Shown: piece after piece, positions 1 to 8,539 of the stretch | Numbering within the stretch: the first letter of the stretch is position 1 | Layout of the letters: each line of letters starts with the position of its first letter | Assembly: GCF_000003605.2 (NCBI RefSeq) | Contig: NW_003129860.1 | Coordinates: forward strand, 170,753-184,419 | Length of the DNA stretch: 13,667 bases | Source of the DNA: Saccoglossus kowalevskii | Taxonomy: Eukaryota > Hemichordata > Enteropneusta > Harrimaniidae | Reading direction: 5' to 3' | Notes under the pieces: model-generated | What the model was told of the DNA's origin: nothing | The model's input: the letters and a program-made list of their open reading frames with translations, nothing else | Database searches by the model: none | Position numbers and translations under genes: made by a program

Positions 1-1
1 A

Positions 2-318
2 ATGATGACACCGATAAAGCTGTTTACGTTTCTTCAAGAACGGTCTGCCGGAACTCCACTATCTGGTCCCATCACCCAATGCAAAGCACACAACTCAGAT
101 ATGACGACTTTGAATTTGAGGCCAGTTCTTGCGATGGCAAAGAGGACACGCTATCGACACATGCAGTCTCAATCCAAGCTCGATCTGTGAACATGGACGC
201 TGTCAGAACTTTTCCCGAAAAACTGAGAAAAAATATCTATGAAGGTGGTTATTTTGACGAACAAGTTTATAATTGCGATGAAACTGGTTTATTTTGGAAG
301 CTGTTACCGTCGAAGTCG
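2..318 (+). pseudogene. Tigger/Jerky-type transposase fragment, frameshifted and truncated
   Basis: Intact relatives bind the transposon ends with a CENP-B-type helix-turn-helix region and cut with a DDE/DDD nuclease domain. Frame 2 from position 2 to about 95 gives FLQERSAGTPLSGPITQCKA, matching the 'R..G.PISGP....KA' signature of the CENP-B-type DNA-binding region. The match then moves to frame 1, where DFEFEAS resembles the 'F.AS.GWL' segment. Frame 1 continues through TFPEKLRKNIYEGGY and then YNCDETGLFWKLLPSKS (about 265-318), the conserved block carrying the first catalytic Asp (codon 277-279). The following residues to the stop at 445-447 no longer look like transposase. The change of frame near 95-110 and the missing second and third acidic residues make this a dead gene. 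Because the window starts inside it, the true start is unseen. Confidence 0.85.
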
Positions 319-510
319 CAAGCAACAGCAAGCGACCCACATAATATCGGACACAAACAAAATAATCAACGCAATGTTTACAGCAAACATAGTCATGATT
401 TTATTCGAATACTGCCTGACACATGTGATGACACATCAATTAACTAAACCGAGGGTTTATATGTGCTTTTTATATGTTTTTCAATGCACGACCTCCCTCT
501 TTCACGACGT

Positions 511-589
511 CCCTCGGTAAGTCGCGGCCCTCGATAAGTCGCGGTTTTTGCTTGGATCCCGACACCCGCGACTTAGCGAGGGGCCACTG
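511..589. repeat. Transposon 3' terminus with two tandem 17-mers and one inverted copy
   Basis: CCCTCGGTAAGTCGCGG (511-527) is followed immediately by CCCTCGATAAGTCGCGG (528-544). The inverse, CCGCGACTTAGCGAGGG, lies at 566-582. The second and third copies differ at a single position and can form a 17-bp stem around a 21-nt loop, next to the terminal CACTG. The inverted copy belongs to the terminal inverted repeat. The direct copies are probably sub-terminal transposase binding sites or a replicated end; that role is inferred. Confidence 0.8.
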
Positions 590-591
590 TA

Positions 592-1020
592 TCGTAGTCA
601 CGAATTATTGAGAAATTCTGACAAATACTATTTATTTTTTACAAAATAATACATGAATTTGTCTCAAAATAGATCTAAAAGGCACATTTTTGCATGTTTT
701 CGAACTGTTCTTCTAAGTACTAAGTAAAATGACCAAATCAACATCTTTGTAACATTTTTTTCAATCTTTTTTAATACGTAAAATACTTCAGAACGACCTT
801 AAGAGCTAATCCTTGTTTTGGTTACATGCAGCGATGTAAAAATAAGTCTGTACATGATCGACTTCCACTGTGCTTTCGTTTTGGAATAATTTGCATAACA
901 AATACATGGTTTGATTATGAATAATTTGCTCATAATATTTACCCACAGTACAGATATAAATAGAACTCATTAAATATCGCATTCATCATATTATGTGGTT
1001 CTAAATTATATTCATACTAT
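592..1020. other. AT-rich stretch with no recognisable feature
   Basis: Only short stop-riddled reading frames and simple A/T runs are present. I see no exon-like sequence, tandem array or inverted repeat of note. Confidence 0.6.
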
Positions 1021-1190
1021 GTATTGTCAAGTCACTTCTTACTGCCAAGTCCAACCCTCATATTTTATAATATTATTTCTCTACTCTAGTAGACTCCACC
1101 TCTTTTCTTCCACATACATGATGTATGGTCTGTTGTTGTATTTACTCTTCTCATACACTGAATAAACCAAGAATAAAAAATGAATGAATG
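1021..1190 (+). repeat. Possible 3' UTR/tail of a retroposon
   Basis: A pyrimidine-rich stretch leads into AATAAA at 1161-1166 and a second AATAAA at 1172-1177. It ends in an A-rich run and a short ATGA repeat (1180-1190). A polyadenylation signal followed by a simple-sequence tail is typical of LINE or LINE-dependent retroposon 3' ends. No coding remnant is visible upstream, so the call is weak and the left boundary is arbitrary. Confidence 0.3.
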
Positions 1191-1986
1191 CATATCTGTC
1201 ATGTTAAATTTTGAGAGGAACATGTATTTCATGAATTATGTCATGGGAAATAATGAATTTTTTTAGCAGTGAACATTTCACAAAGTTACATTTTTCACTT
1301 ATTTTTTTCAAAGTTTTGATTTTTAAAATATGCGCAATGTTATGGTGCTCAAATAGTTAAGAGCAGCTTTCGCAAAATTTTGTGAACACCCTTACATAGT
1401 AAAACATCAAATTGCAGAATTTATAGCAGCAAGATTTAATGGTTTATACGTGAATACTATACAGTGTCCATTGCGCAAGTCCAGGGGAGACCCAAAGATG
1501 ATCTTCTAAGTGTTCCACTCTCTTCTATACCTGAGAATGAATGCTTAAATGGGATTGTAAAATACACATGTACATGTCTTTTTACTAATTACACATGAAT
1601 ATTTACAACGCAACATTCACTGTTTCATTTAACCTACTTGACTCTAATATATGTGCCCGGCCTAATACAACTCAAGAAACTGATTATTCACGGGAATAAA
1701 AAATTGGTCATTAGATATCCCCTTGGTTCACACCTCTCCTAAAGGAATAAAAATTGGTTACTTGATAGCTTCTCTGTTGATACCTCAATCTTTACACATG
1801 ATATCTTTGGCACACATTGTGAGCACAGCCTTAAACATGTTTGTAGACAGATCAAATTTGACCTCAATAATATTCTGCACAGATTTCTTGAATTTCAATA
1901 TTGTACAGAAAATTTGACTTGATTTTCTATTTTCAGCACTTCCGCTCATTTAATGGACAAAATAGTATACACATGTATATGTAGTA
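1191..1986. other. No gene; one short spaced direct repeat
   Basis: The stretch is AT-rich. The only structure noticed is a direct repeat of the type GGAATAAAAAATTGGT at 1693-1708 and again, one A shorter, from 1744, a spacing of 51 bp. The 64-codon frame at 1723-1917 has no recognisable domain and is treated as chance. Confidence 0.5.
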
Positions 1987-1989
1987 TTA

Positions 1990-2176
1990 GGCCAAAAAAA
2001 AAAAAACTTATGTTACCCTCAAGGCGGAAAATTGAAAAAAATGGGTCGGTCAGTCAGATTTTTTTTAAAACTTGTGAAAACTAAGGATATCGTATATAGA
2101 AAAAAAAACGCGACCCGATATTTCATTTTTTTTTGTCGGTCGCTGAGGGCAACAAAACATTTTTTTTTTTTTGGCC
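1990..2176. mobile_element. 187-bp foldback MITE, PIF/Harbinger-like, flanked by TTA
   Basis: The left end is GGCC followed by 13 A, then CTTATGTTACCCTCA. The right end, read inverted, is GGCC, a long A run, then TGTTTTGTTGCCCTCA. The match continues imperfectly inwards (GGGTCGGTC on the left against CGGGTCGCG in the inverted right arm), so nearly the whole element can fold back on itself. TTA sits immediately outside both ends (1987-1989 and 2177-2179). A three-base TTA/TAA duplication next to ends beginning GG is characteristic of PIF/Harbinger elements and Tourist-type MITEs. There is no coding capacity; movement would have needed a transposase supplied from elsewhere. Placement in the superfamily is inference from ends and flanking bases only. 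Confidence 0.75.
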
Positions 2177-2179
2177 TTA

Positions 2180-2690
2180 GTGTTTGCTTTGATACTAGTA
2201 TCTCAGATTCCTCTCAAATTTAATTTATAGGTGAGTACATATGCATGTAGTTTTAAAAATTAAGTCTTTTATAATTAAATCAGCCTATTTTTTTTTTGTG
2301 TGATTCACAGCAAAAATAGAGGAGATCACAGGAAAAGGCACTGATGATATTCAGTTTCTAGAACTGTCAGTCATCAGGCACAAAATATTTAAATCAGTAG
2401 AAACTATCACATGAAACAAAAATCTGTCTTTGAGAGTAGAATATACTAGAATATATATTCTATGGTGATCAGAATCATGAATAATGAAGTGATGTTGATG
2501 TATGACTTGCAATAATACCGCCCACATTAATTGTTATTGGTTCAGTTCACAGTTTGAACATCATTTTCCAATTTAGTTATAAGTATATTTGACAGTGTTT
2601 ATGATTTATGAAGAGACAAATTTAGAACAAATATTATTCTACCGGACATTTTTTTCTACTGTCAACATACTTTCTTGTTCTAAATCTGAT
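2180..2690. other. No recognisable gene
   Basis: The stretch is AT-rich. AGGTGAGTAC at 2229-2238 matches a 5' splice-site consensus, but no exon-like reading frame precedes it because the preceding DNA is the MITE. Nothing else stands out. Confidence 0.5.
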
Positions 2691-2733
2691 TACTGTATTT
2701 GCTCTATTAGAAGCACATCTTTAATAGAACCGC
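2691..2733 (+). repeat. TACYGTATTTGCTC motif, copy 1, with a degenerate second unit
   Basis: The copy begins TACTGTATTTGCTCTATTAG and continues AAGCA to 2715. A degenerate tandem unit follows, reading CTTTAATAGAACCGCACAT (2719-2737). A 25-base version with a single difference lies in the opposite orientation at 9990-10014. The motif resembles the terminal repeat of a short DNA transposon family in which TCTAATAGAAGC-like units are iterated; the family assignment is from general knowledge. Confidence 0.55.
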
Positions 2734-2737
2734 ACAT

Positions 2738-3266
2738 CATCCATAAATGTCATTTATTGATAAATGGGTCATTCAAATATGACTCATTTTTACCATAGAC
2801 ATTATCACATACCTTGACCATTTACTCGTACATTACTGATACTAAACCAGCCAAATTTTCTGAATACATGGATGTAAAAATACTGTGGTCATGAAGACAA
2901 ATGCAAAACCAAAGATAAAAAAAAACAAAACAAAAAAACAAACGAGTGAAAGAATTCACACTTGTTTCTCAAAATCCCCTTCACTGAACCTTCTTAAATT
3001 TGTTATCTTTTTCCATGTTGATATTCTACATTTTGCTATATCCAATACAAAAGCCCTTAGTAGTAGATGTCGCAAAATGTGTAATGATGTCGATAAAATC
3101 CAAGTCGTTTCCTTGGAAACTAGTTTGAATACCAAATTTAATACATCTATTCGTCACCACTCCCAAATGATCACAGGAGATGTAGCGAACTGTGTGTACT
3201 AAGTAATATGGAAGCATGTCATTTAGATGTTCTCATGAAAATCAAAGTGCATGTGCGAATCTTTTG
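2738..3266. other. No recognisable gene
   Basis: The stretch contains a 105-codon open frame (2885-3202) whose first part is translated A-rich simple sequence (runs of Lys, Asn and Thr). The remainder shows no domain, signal peptide or membrane segment, and I regard it as chance. GTTTCCTTGGAAAC at 3107-3120 is a near-palindrome containing a STAT-like TTCCNNGGAA core. Confidence 0.45.
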
Positions 3267-3291
3267 ATCATTGACGTCAATGATTATAAAG
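3267..3291 (+). promoter_or_regulatory. CRE-centred 18-bp palindrome with adjoining TATA-like box
   Basis: ATCATTGACGTCAATGAT (3267-3284) is a perfect palindrome with the full CREB/ATF site TGACGTCA at its centre. TATAAAG follows directly at 3285-3291. About 20-40 bp downstream is a short direct repeat, TTGTCCTGC then ATGTCCTGC (3309-3331). Spacing is compatible with a small TATA promoter starting near 3315, but no reading frame or transcript evidence supports it. CREB/ATF binding is known for this core; activity here is inference. Confidence 0.4.
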
Positions 3292-3532
3292 CTGATAAGG
3301 CAGTACATTGTCCTGCTCTGCAATGTCCTGCAACCCTGGGGATATTATGTTACGGATCTACTACATGCATGTGTCTTATATTCCTTTAAAAATACTCTTA
3401 TTTGATTCTCTTGATCAAGTTTTTATACATGTTCATCAGTAATCTTACTGTTAGTTGAAAATATCTTAATTACTTCCTAATGCTGGTTGATTTAATGGTA
3501 CCAATTATATAATCTAAATTCTAAAAACATAA

Positions 3533-4018
3533 AAAAAAATATTCAAAATAAACTTAAAGATACATATAATAATGAATGAATGGATGAAGCAACTCAATAA
3601 AGACAACAATCAAAATGTTGGCAACAAATTAAGGACATACTTACTGGTAAAGAAAAATTACAAATTTGAAAATTATCTAAAAGTAAAATAAGATCAGCAA
3701 TTACAAAATTAAGAATTTCAAGCCATAACTTGCCAATTGAGAAAGGGCGATACAATAATATCCATCAAAAACAAAAGAATATGCAAATTGTGCGACTCAT
3801 CTGAAGTGGGTGATGAAAAACACTATGTTATGAACTGTTCAAATTCAGATATTAAATCAAATAGAGAAATTTTTTTTCACAATATTAGCTTTCCAGAATT
3901 TGAAAAACTAAATCAAGAATGTAAATTCATTTACCGTATTTGTTAAGTGCTTTGGATACTCATCTTATGATACTTTTCGCCAAATATGTTAATTCTATTT
4001 TAAATGTAGTTAATAGTT
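3533..4018 (+). pseudogene. LINE ORF2 C-terminal fragment, three frameshifts
   Basis: Full ORF2 proteins carry an endonuclease and a reverse transcriptase; only the tail after the RT domain is left here. Frame 2 (3533-about 3680) reads through GNKLRTYLLVKKNYKFENYL. Frame 1 (about 3670-3757) gives KIRSAITKLRISSHNLPIEKG followed by RYNN. Frame 2 (about 3760-3943) gives KRICKLCDSSEVGDEKHYVM followed by NC. Frame 1 after the stop at 3944-3946 gives LFAKYVNSILNV. Together they follow the order of the C-terminal region common in invertebrate CR1/RTE-like LINEs: 'NKLRTY', 'R.S.H.L.IE.GRY', then a zinc-knuckle-like CX2CX9HX4C. Frame changes near 3679, 3760 and 3942 and the missing RT domain make it non-functional. 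The clade is not settled by this short tail. Confidence 0.8.
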
Positions 4019-4091
4019 GTATTCAGTGGCCATACTGCCGTATTGTACTATATCGATGTTGTGTCAATAAATTATTATTAATATTATTATA
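3533..4091 (+). mobile_element. 5'-truncated LINE (non-LTR retrotransposon) 3' end
   Basis: The element preserves the last part of ORF2, a 3' UTR, AATAAA at 4076-4081 and a terminal ATT-rich simple repeat (about 4081-4091), the normal order at a LINE 3' end. The left boundary is set where similarity to ORF2 becomes unreadable, near an in-frame stop at 3530-3532. 5' truncation is usual for reverse transcription that aborts early. No target-site duplication was found. Confidence 0.8.
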
Positions 4092-5583
4092 TAATTTACA
4101 GGCTTTACTTTGGTGAGTGATCATTCTTCTCGCCTAACAATTGTCTAGCAAGACCCAGAAGAGCTAATTATTAATCTTTTGATCCATATTATTTGAAGAG
4201 ATTTTAATAGCATAGCTCCTCTAATCACTTGCCTTACTGTGCTCAGGAGAGCCTTATGTATCTCCCAGGCCATTTTCAAAAGGCAAGACCTGGATTTAAT
4301 CATTGGTGCCTGTAATGGCGTGGCCTAAGGATCCTCACGGCTAACATACTTTTGGAACAGGAATTGCTTGAAACTTTGCAAAAGGTTCTTTGGGATAATA
4401 AACCCAATGTTTTAGTTTTAGTATTTTTCAAAGTACCTCAACTTGGTAGTTATGCATTCTTTAAGTATTAAAACCATCTCAAAAAGTTTTATAAAATCTT
4501 ATGTATACACTTGTCAACATCTCAAATCTTTGATAATTTGGTATTTAAAATGACAGCCACTTTGGGCTTCAATACTATCGATATCTGAATAATATAACAA
4601 ATACAAGTTCCATGTTTTTTAAGAAAAGTGTTATTGTCAAACATTTTTCACATACTGCAAATTGTTAATAATCTGTAGAAGAGTGTCAGATGATGACGAA
4701 TTCGCTAAAAAGGGGTTATTAGCTGGCACACTGTGACGTCGTTTGTTTACATTTCTGCCAACCAGGATGCATATACCGGTATGTTTGACAAAAAATAGCA
4801 TGCATGGATCAGCATGGTAGCTCATGCCTAACTGTGACAACGTTGTTTTACGAACCAGAACGGATACATGAACACTAACAATGTTACATTTAATTTAGTC
4901 TACTTTCGTACAGTACTATTTATTGCTGAATCTTGTCTGTGATTCATTAATTTGAATGCCATATTTATGTACCAGTATGCACAAATTTTGGTGCAATATT
5001 TTACAGTTGTTATGCATTTTTATGTAATTTTGTCTAACAAACTGACTTAATTTCATTCTAATTGACTAATGATCTTGATTAAATTTAAAATAATGTGAAT
5101 GTACTGTATTTTACTTTATCGTTCATATTCTTGGACACTGAAAGATATAGTTTGGTTGTCTTTCTGTATATTTGTGGCTGACAGACATGGAATAGCTTAC
5201 AGGTCATCACCTCCTTTGAGAGGCAGTGCTGTATCCAGATTTATCCCTGAAATGTGAGATGATGGTTTGTTTTTTGAAACAGCACTCATAGACAATCCTC
5301 ACAGGGATTACAATAACATGTACAGTTGTGACGAGCATAAAACCTAGCAGCTATGTTTTTAAAGGTAGAATCTACTCGTGCATTTTCAGTGATGTGTACG
5401 TATTAGGACATACAGCAATGTCAAATATGTGTATAATTATTTTATTTTACTTATAGTCAAAATGTGGGGACTATAAATCTGTGTTTTGAGAAAAATTGTT
5501 GAATAATATCAAATGACAGTTTAACAGTAAATCCTGGTGACCAAATGAAAACGCATTTTGTTATTAAAAGCCACTATTAAAAG
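4092..5583. other. No gene recognised over about 1.5 kb
   Basis: The stretch is AT-rich with only short open frames, including a 67-codon minus-strand frame at 4637-4840 without recognisable domains. AGTGCTGT (5225-5232) and ACAGCACT (5279-5286) could form an 8-bp stem with a 46-nt loop, which is weak. The CRE/forkhead pair at 4734-4750 is listed separately. Confidence 0.5.
4734..4750 (+). promoter_or_regulatory. CRE-like site next to a forkhead-like site
   Basis: TGACGTCG (4734-4741) differs at the last base from the full CRE, and TGTTTAC (4744-4750) fits the forkhead core TGTTTAC/GTAAACA. The two are two bases apart. This is motif matching only; short sites like these occur often by chance in AT-rich DNA. 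Confidence 0.2.
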
Positions 5584-5585
5584 TA

Positions 5586-6012
5586 CTGTAAAATGATTAA
5601 TTTTCACTGGGTTAAAATTTCGCTGATTTACCATTTCAGGCATATTCAATGGGTTTTAAATTCACGGTTTTATCATTTAGGTAATGTGTTCTAAGCTCAA
5701 TTTTACATATTTACTTGGTTTTAATTTAGCGCATTTTCCAGGCAGCAAAATAAGCAAAATCATGGTGTATAAACAAACACGAATTAGACGCAATTTTCTT
5801 TCACACGAAAATTTCATTACGTGAACATTTCTCATCCCACAGTATGTTAATTCGATAACTTGTTGTTTGCTGCTAGATTAACAAGCAAACATAATCACTG
5901 AATAAACGGCGGAAATGATCATGGAACGTTTGATCTTAAACCAGTTGCCACTCCTTCTGTTTATACCTCCATGGCAAAATTAAAACCCAGTGAATAATTA
6001 ATCCTTTCACAG
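5586..6012. mobile_element. 427-bp MITE with about 38-bp terminal inverted repeats at a TA
   Basis: The left end starts CTGTAAAATGATTAA, then TTTTCACTGGGTTAAAAT. The right end, read inverted, starts CTGTGAAAGGATTAA, then TTATTCACTGGGTTTTAAT. The two ends match at roughly 32 of 39 aligned positions. TA flanks both ends (5584-5585 and 6013-6014), suggesting a Tc1/mariner-type mover. The left third repeats the TGGGTTTTAATTT-like core at about 5606, 5648 and 5713. An internal 8-bp stem (TGTTTGCT 5864-5871 with AGCAAACA 5884-5891) is present. There is no coding capacity. Ends of this kind are common in mollusc-type genomes in my general knowledge; the superfamily call is inference. Confidence 0.75.
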
Positions 6013-6014
6013 TA

Positions 6015-6999
6015 ATGCCAATTTTGTAATTCCTTTAACATCACAAAGTACCTTATAGGATGATACATATTTTTTGTTGCACTCTATGTCACCCAGCAAA
6101 ATTTTGTGATCAAACAGACAAAATATGCTCATTCCACTTTGTTTGTCAATTTTTTATGAACCTAATCTAGAAGCTCATACACAATATAATTGTAATGTGC
6201 TTTCTTCATATATTTCTATATACATTGTATAACATGCAAACTAAAGAAAATTTTACTTCTGCTGCCTTGTATAATAATAGCCTACAAATTGCATGGTTAC
6301 GCTGTTTTATTATCAGATTGTTGAAACACATGTGAGCTAGTGTCTTTAAATTATTCATAGTTTTCCCATACTTAATGACAACACTTCGTTTTGTTATCTG
6401 CATATCATATCAGTCTACTTGTATAGTGTGAAGATACTTTTCATGGAGGAATGATTGTGACAAGAATCTGCATAAACTTGTCGCTTTCAAATAGTCTACA
6501 TGAATACAATTAAATTTCTCACTGTTGGTGGTGACAACACTATTGATTTAATTCAGTACTTTCATCGTCAGTTCTATTAGTACGAATGCAGTAGTAGTCT
6601 CTCATCGATTGATGAAAGGTGAAAAAGAATATTTGTTTTTTACCATCAGCTATACAATAAATATTTATGTAAACTGTTTTGGCCAGTTCATGTAGTTCAC
6701 ACAATTATTTTCTTATTGGTCATGAAAACAAAGGATACTAAACCTATATTGTTGTATTATAATGCTTTGGTACTTGTGTACCGGTAGTTTTATTTCTGAC
6801 AGCATTGCTGGAAACTAAACTGAAGTACTCTTCTACATTTACTAATGTATGACAGAGTTTGTACCCCCAGTAATTAATACACCTGGATGTCACCATTCAT
6901 ATTGCATTTGTCATCTGAGTTAAAGTGCTTGATGTGCTGTAGTCAATGATGCCCATATTTCAGAAACCATGGCCACTTTTGCGAAACCACGCCCAAATT
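6015..6999. other. No gene recognised
   Basis: The stretch is AT-rich with short frames only; the 65-codon minus-strand frame at 6206-6403 has no recognisable domain. Nothing repeat-like stood out apart from common short palindromes such as ATCGAT and ACATGT. Confidence 0.5.
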
Positions 7000-7345
7000 G
7001 TAACTCGATGTTCAGTTAACAGAATTTCAAGTTATGGGCAACATACATTTTGGTTTTTGTTAAAACGTCCACATTTAGTAACTGGATATCCAATTAACAG
7101 TTAAAGCGAGAGGGTTGTCACCTGCGCACGTGTGGGAATTGAGTCCCAAGCGACGATAACAACACACATTAAAAACGGAAAGGCTCACGAGTAGATGCTT
7201 GTTTGTAAACAATCACACGCTATGACCATTTGATGTATGCGCAGGTGACGACTCCCCGCTTTAACAGATCTTCGAGTTACGGACAACCTATATTTTTTGT
7301 TTTTGTTGAACGGTCAAATTTAGTAACTCAAATTTTTAATTTTAA
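7000..7345. repeat. About 78-bp tandem repeat, roughly two units, split by a MITE
   Basis: Unit 1 begins GTAACTCGATGTTCAGTTAA at 7000 and unit 2 begins GTAACTGGATATCCAATTAA at 7078, a period of 78 bp. Unit 2 is interrupted after about 7100 and resumes at about 7268 (TCTTCGAGTTACGGACAACC matching TTTCAAGTTATGGGCAACAT of unit 1). A third partial unit starts at 7323 with GTAACTCAAATTT. Removing the inserted DNA restores the 78-bp spacing. Confidence 0.65.
7098..7267. mobile_element. About 165-bp MITE inserted in the tandem repeat
   Basis: The left arm reads GTTAAAGCGAGAGGGTTGTC, then ACCTGCGCA. The right arm, inverted, reads GTTAAAGCGGGGAGTCGTC, then ACCTGCGCA, so about 29 bp of inverted repeat with few differences are present. 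The exact ends are ambiguous because TTAACAG occurs on both sides (7094-7100 and 7261-7267). A TTAA or a seven-base duplication would both restore the interrupted unit. The interior carries GCTTGTTTGTAAACA, which is shared with the 11303 repeat. There is no coding capacity and the superfamily is undecided. Confidence 0.7.
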
Positions 7346-7516
7346 CTTTAAACATGCAGCTTGCAATAGAAAATCAAAATTTTCATCTCCAATGACAAAC
7401 AAAAAGTCAGTTCACTATTCAAAGTAGAATGGTTTGGAAGGGGAAGTCAGGTATGATTAACATCCTGAGATCATTTCAACTATGGATTGCCAGGCTTATT
7501 TAGCATCAAACAAGAA

Positions 7517-7530
7517 GTTGCTATGGCAAC
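7517..7530. promoter_or_regulatory. RFX X-box-like palindrome
   Basis: GTTGCTATGGCAAC fits the RFX consensus GTNRCC-N2-RGYAAC except for one base (T for the last C of the left half). RFX factors bind such sites upstream of ciliary and other genes in animals. No promoter is visible nearby, so function is unproven. Confidence 0.3.
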
Positions 7531-8135
7531 AGGCATGTGCCTCCACCTTTTTTTCCTGGGGGTATCTCACCACTTGTCTATGTAACTTAATGCTCCATGA
7601 AATTGAAGTATCTATCTATAGTGTCCTCTGTGGAATTTATCCATTAGTAGAAATAACTGCTGTCCAAGTTCATTTGGGATTCAATCTCAGCCAAAGCAAT
7701 ACATTTACTGTGGCAACCTATATGCAGCTGTATTCCAGATAATAGCTACAAAATAATTTACCATATTTACATTATCAGTACACTTTTCTTTTTGCCCTTG
7801 TGTGCCTCTATTGAAGATTAATTTTAATGGAACAAATATTGAATCTATTGTTTAACCACAGATACTGTTAAGTTATAACAACATTAACAAGTTTGGGACA
7901 CGCGTACTCATTATTAGTAGCCATATTATGCTCGCATCAGTGTTTTTTATTCCCTGATTTTTTGGGCTATTACAGACTCCCAGGATAGCACAATAGGCTT
8001 TGGTACACCGTGAGGTTATATTTTTGCTAATCAGCTATGCATTATACTCAAAATGTTGCATAGGCATCAAAACTAGCTAATAATCTGCTGTGACAACCAA
8101 TCACTGAATGCATACCCTAACTATCAATAATAATA

Positions 8136-8172
8136 GCTTTGGCTGACAAAGATGCCGTTTTGGCATGTTTGC
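8136..8172 (+). repeat. 37-bp dispersed repeat, copy 1
   Basis: The copy starts GCTTTGGCTGACAAAGATGC and matches 10141-10176 at about 31 of 37 positions with one gap. Flanks do not match. Origin is unknown. Confidence 0.4.
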
Positions 8173-8496
8173 CTCTGCCACTTCAGTTGTAAACAATGCA
8201 AAGGATATATGAATCTAACAGTTACAGATCGAAATAATATGCTGCTATGTTAGCTATCTTTCTTAACTTGTCAAGGCACATTACAGAGATATAATGTACT
8301 TCTTTGATCATGTTCGCACAATTTGAAATATTTGACATTATCTTTTATTAATTTCTTGCCCTGGATGATCTGCAAATATAAAAAAGGTCACACACATGTA
8401 TGCTTCGCAGCAAAGCCCTGAACTTGTTAATTGACAGCAATTTATATTGAAGTAATGTTATGTGACTGCAATTCTCTGAGGGGTAGCATATTCTAC

Positions 8497-8539
8497 AATA
8501 ATGAAGGTCAGAAAGGTGTAACCTCTGACCACCATTATT
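8497..8539. repeat. Short strong hairpin
   Basis: AATAATG (8497-8503) pairs with CATTATT (8533-8539) and GGTCAGA (8506-8512) pairs with TCTGACC (8524-8530), separated by a 2x2 internal loop. An alternative inner AGGT/ACCT pairing can extend the stem. It is too short for a usual microRNA precursor and may be a residue of a foldback transposon. Confidence 0.45.

Larger units (their letters stand above)
1..589 (+). mobile_element. 3' part of a degenerate Tigger/pogo-like (Tc1/mariner superfamily) DNA transposon
   Basis: The window opens inside the transposase gene and the element ends with CACTG at 585-589, followed by TA at 590-591, the target dinucleotide of this superfamily. Read on the minus strand, the terminus starts CAGTGGCCCCTCGCTAAG, the CAGTG...CCTCG style of Tigger ends. 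The coding part stops resembling transposase after about 318, and the 3' terminus begins near 511, so most of the catalytic domain is missing by internal deletion. The 5' end lies outside the window. It is non-autonomous now. The family assignment rests on the protein motif and the terminus together; the exact family is not known. Confidence 0.85.
7346..8496. other. No gene recognised; one unassigned 86-codon frame
   Basis: The frame at 7482-7742 encodes 86 residues rich in Cys, Leu and Tyr and begins MDCQAYLASNKK. It resembles no family I know, lacks a convincing signal peptide, and contains the X-box palindrome listed separately. I do not call it a gene. The rest is AT-rich with short frames. 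Confidence 0.4.

Noticed and set aside
2229-2238. Strong 5' splice-site match AGGTGAGTAC
   Set aside because: The upstream 200 bp are MITE and AT-rich sequence without an exon-like frame.
2885-3202. 105-codon open frame
   Set aside because: The first third is translated A-rich simple sequence and the rest has no domain; a minus-strand frame overlaps it equally well.
4098-4117. Micro-exon: TTTACAG acceptor, 11 bases, then GTGAGTG donor
   Set aside because: Both signals are short and the tract upstream is the LINE's simple-repeat tail; no neighbouring exons support it.
5102-5121. TACTGTATTTTACTT as a further copy of the dispersed TACYGTATTTGCTC motif
   Set aside because: Similarity ends after the first ten bases, within chance for AT-rich DNA.
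7482-7742. 86-codon open frame with hydrophobic patches
   Set aside because: No signal peptide or clear membrane segment, no family resemblance, and no promoter or splice context.
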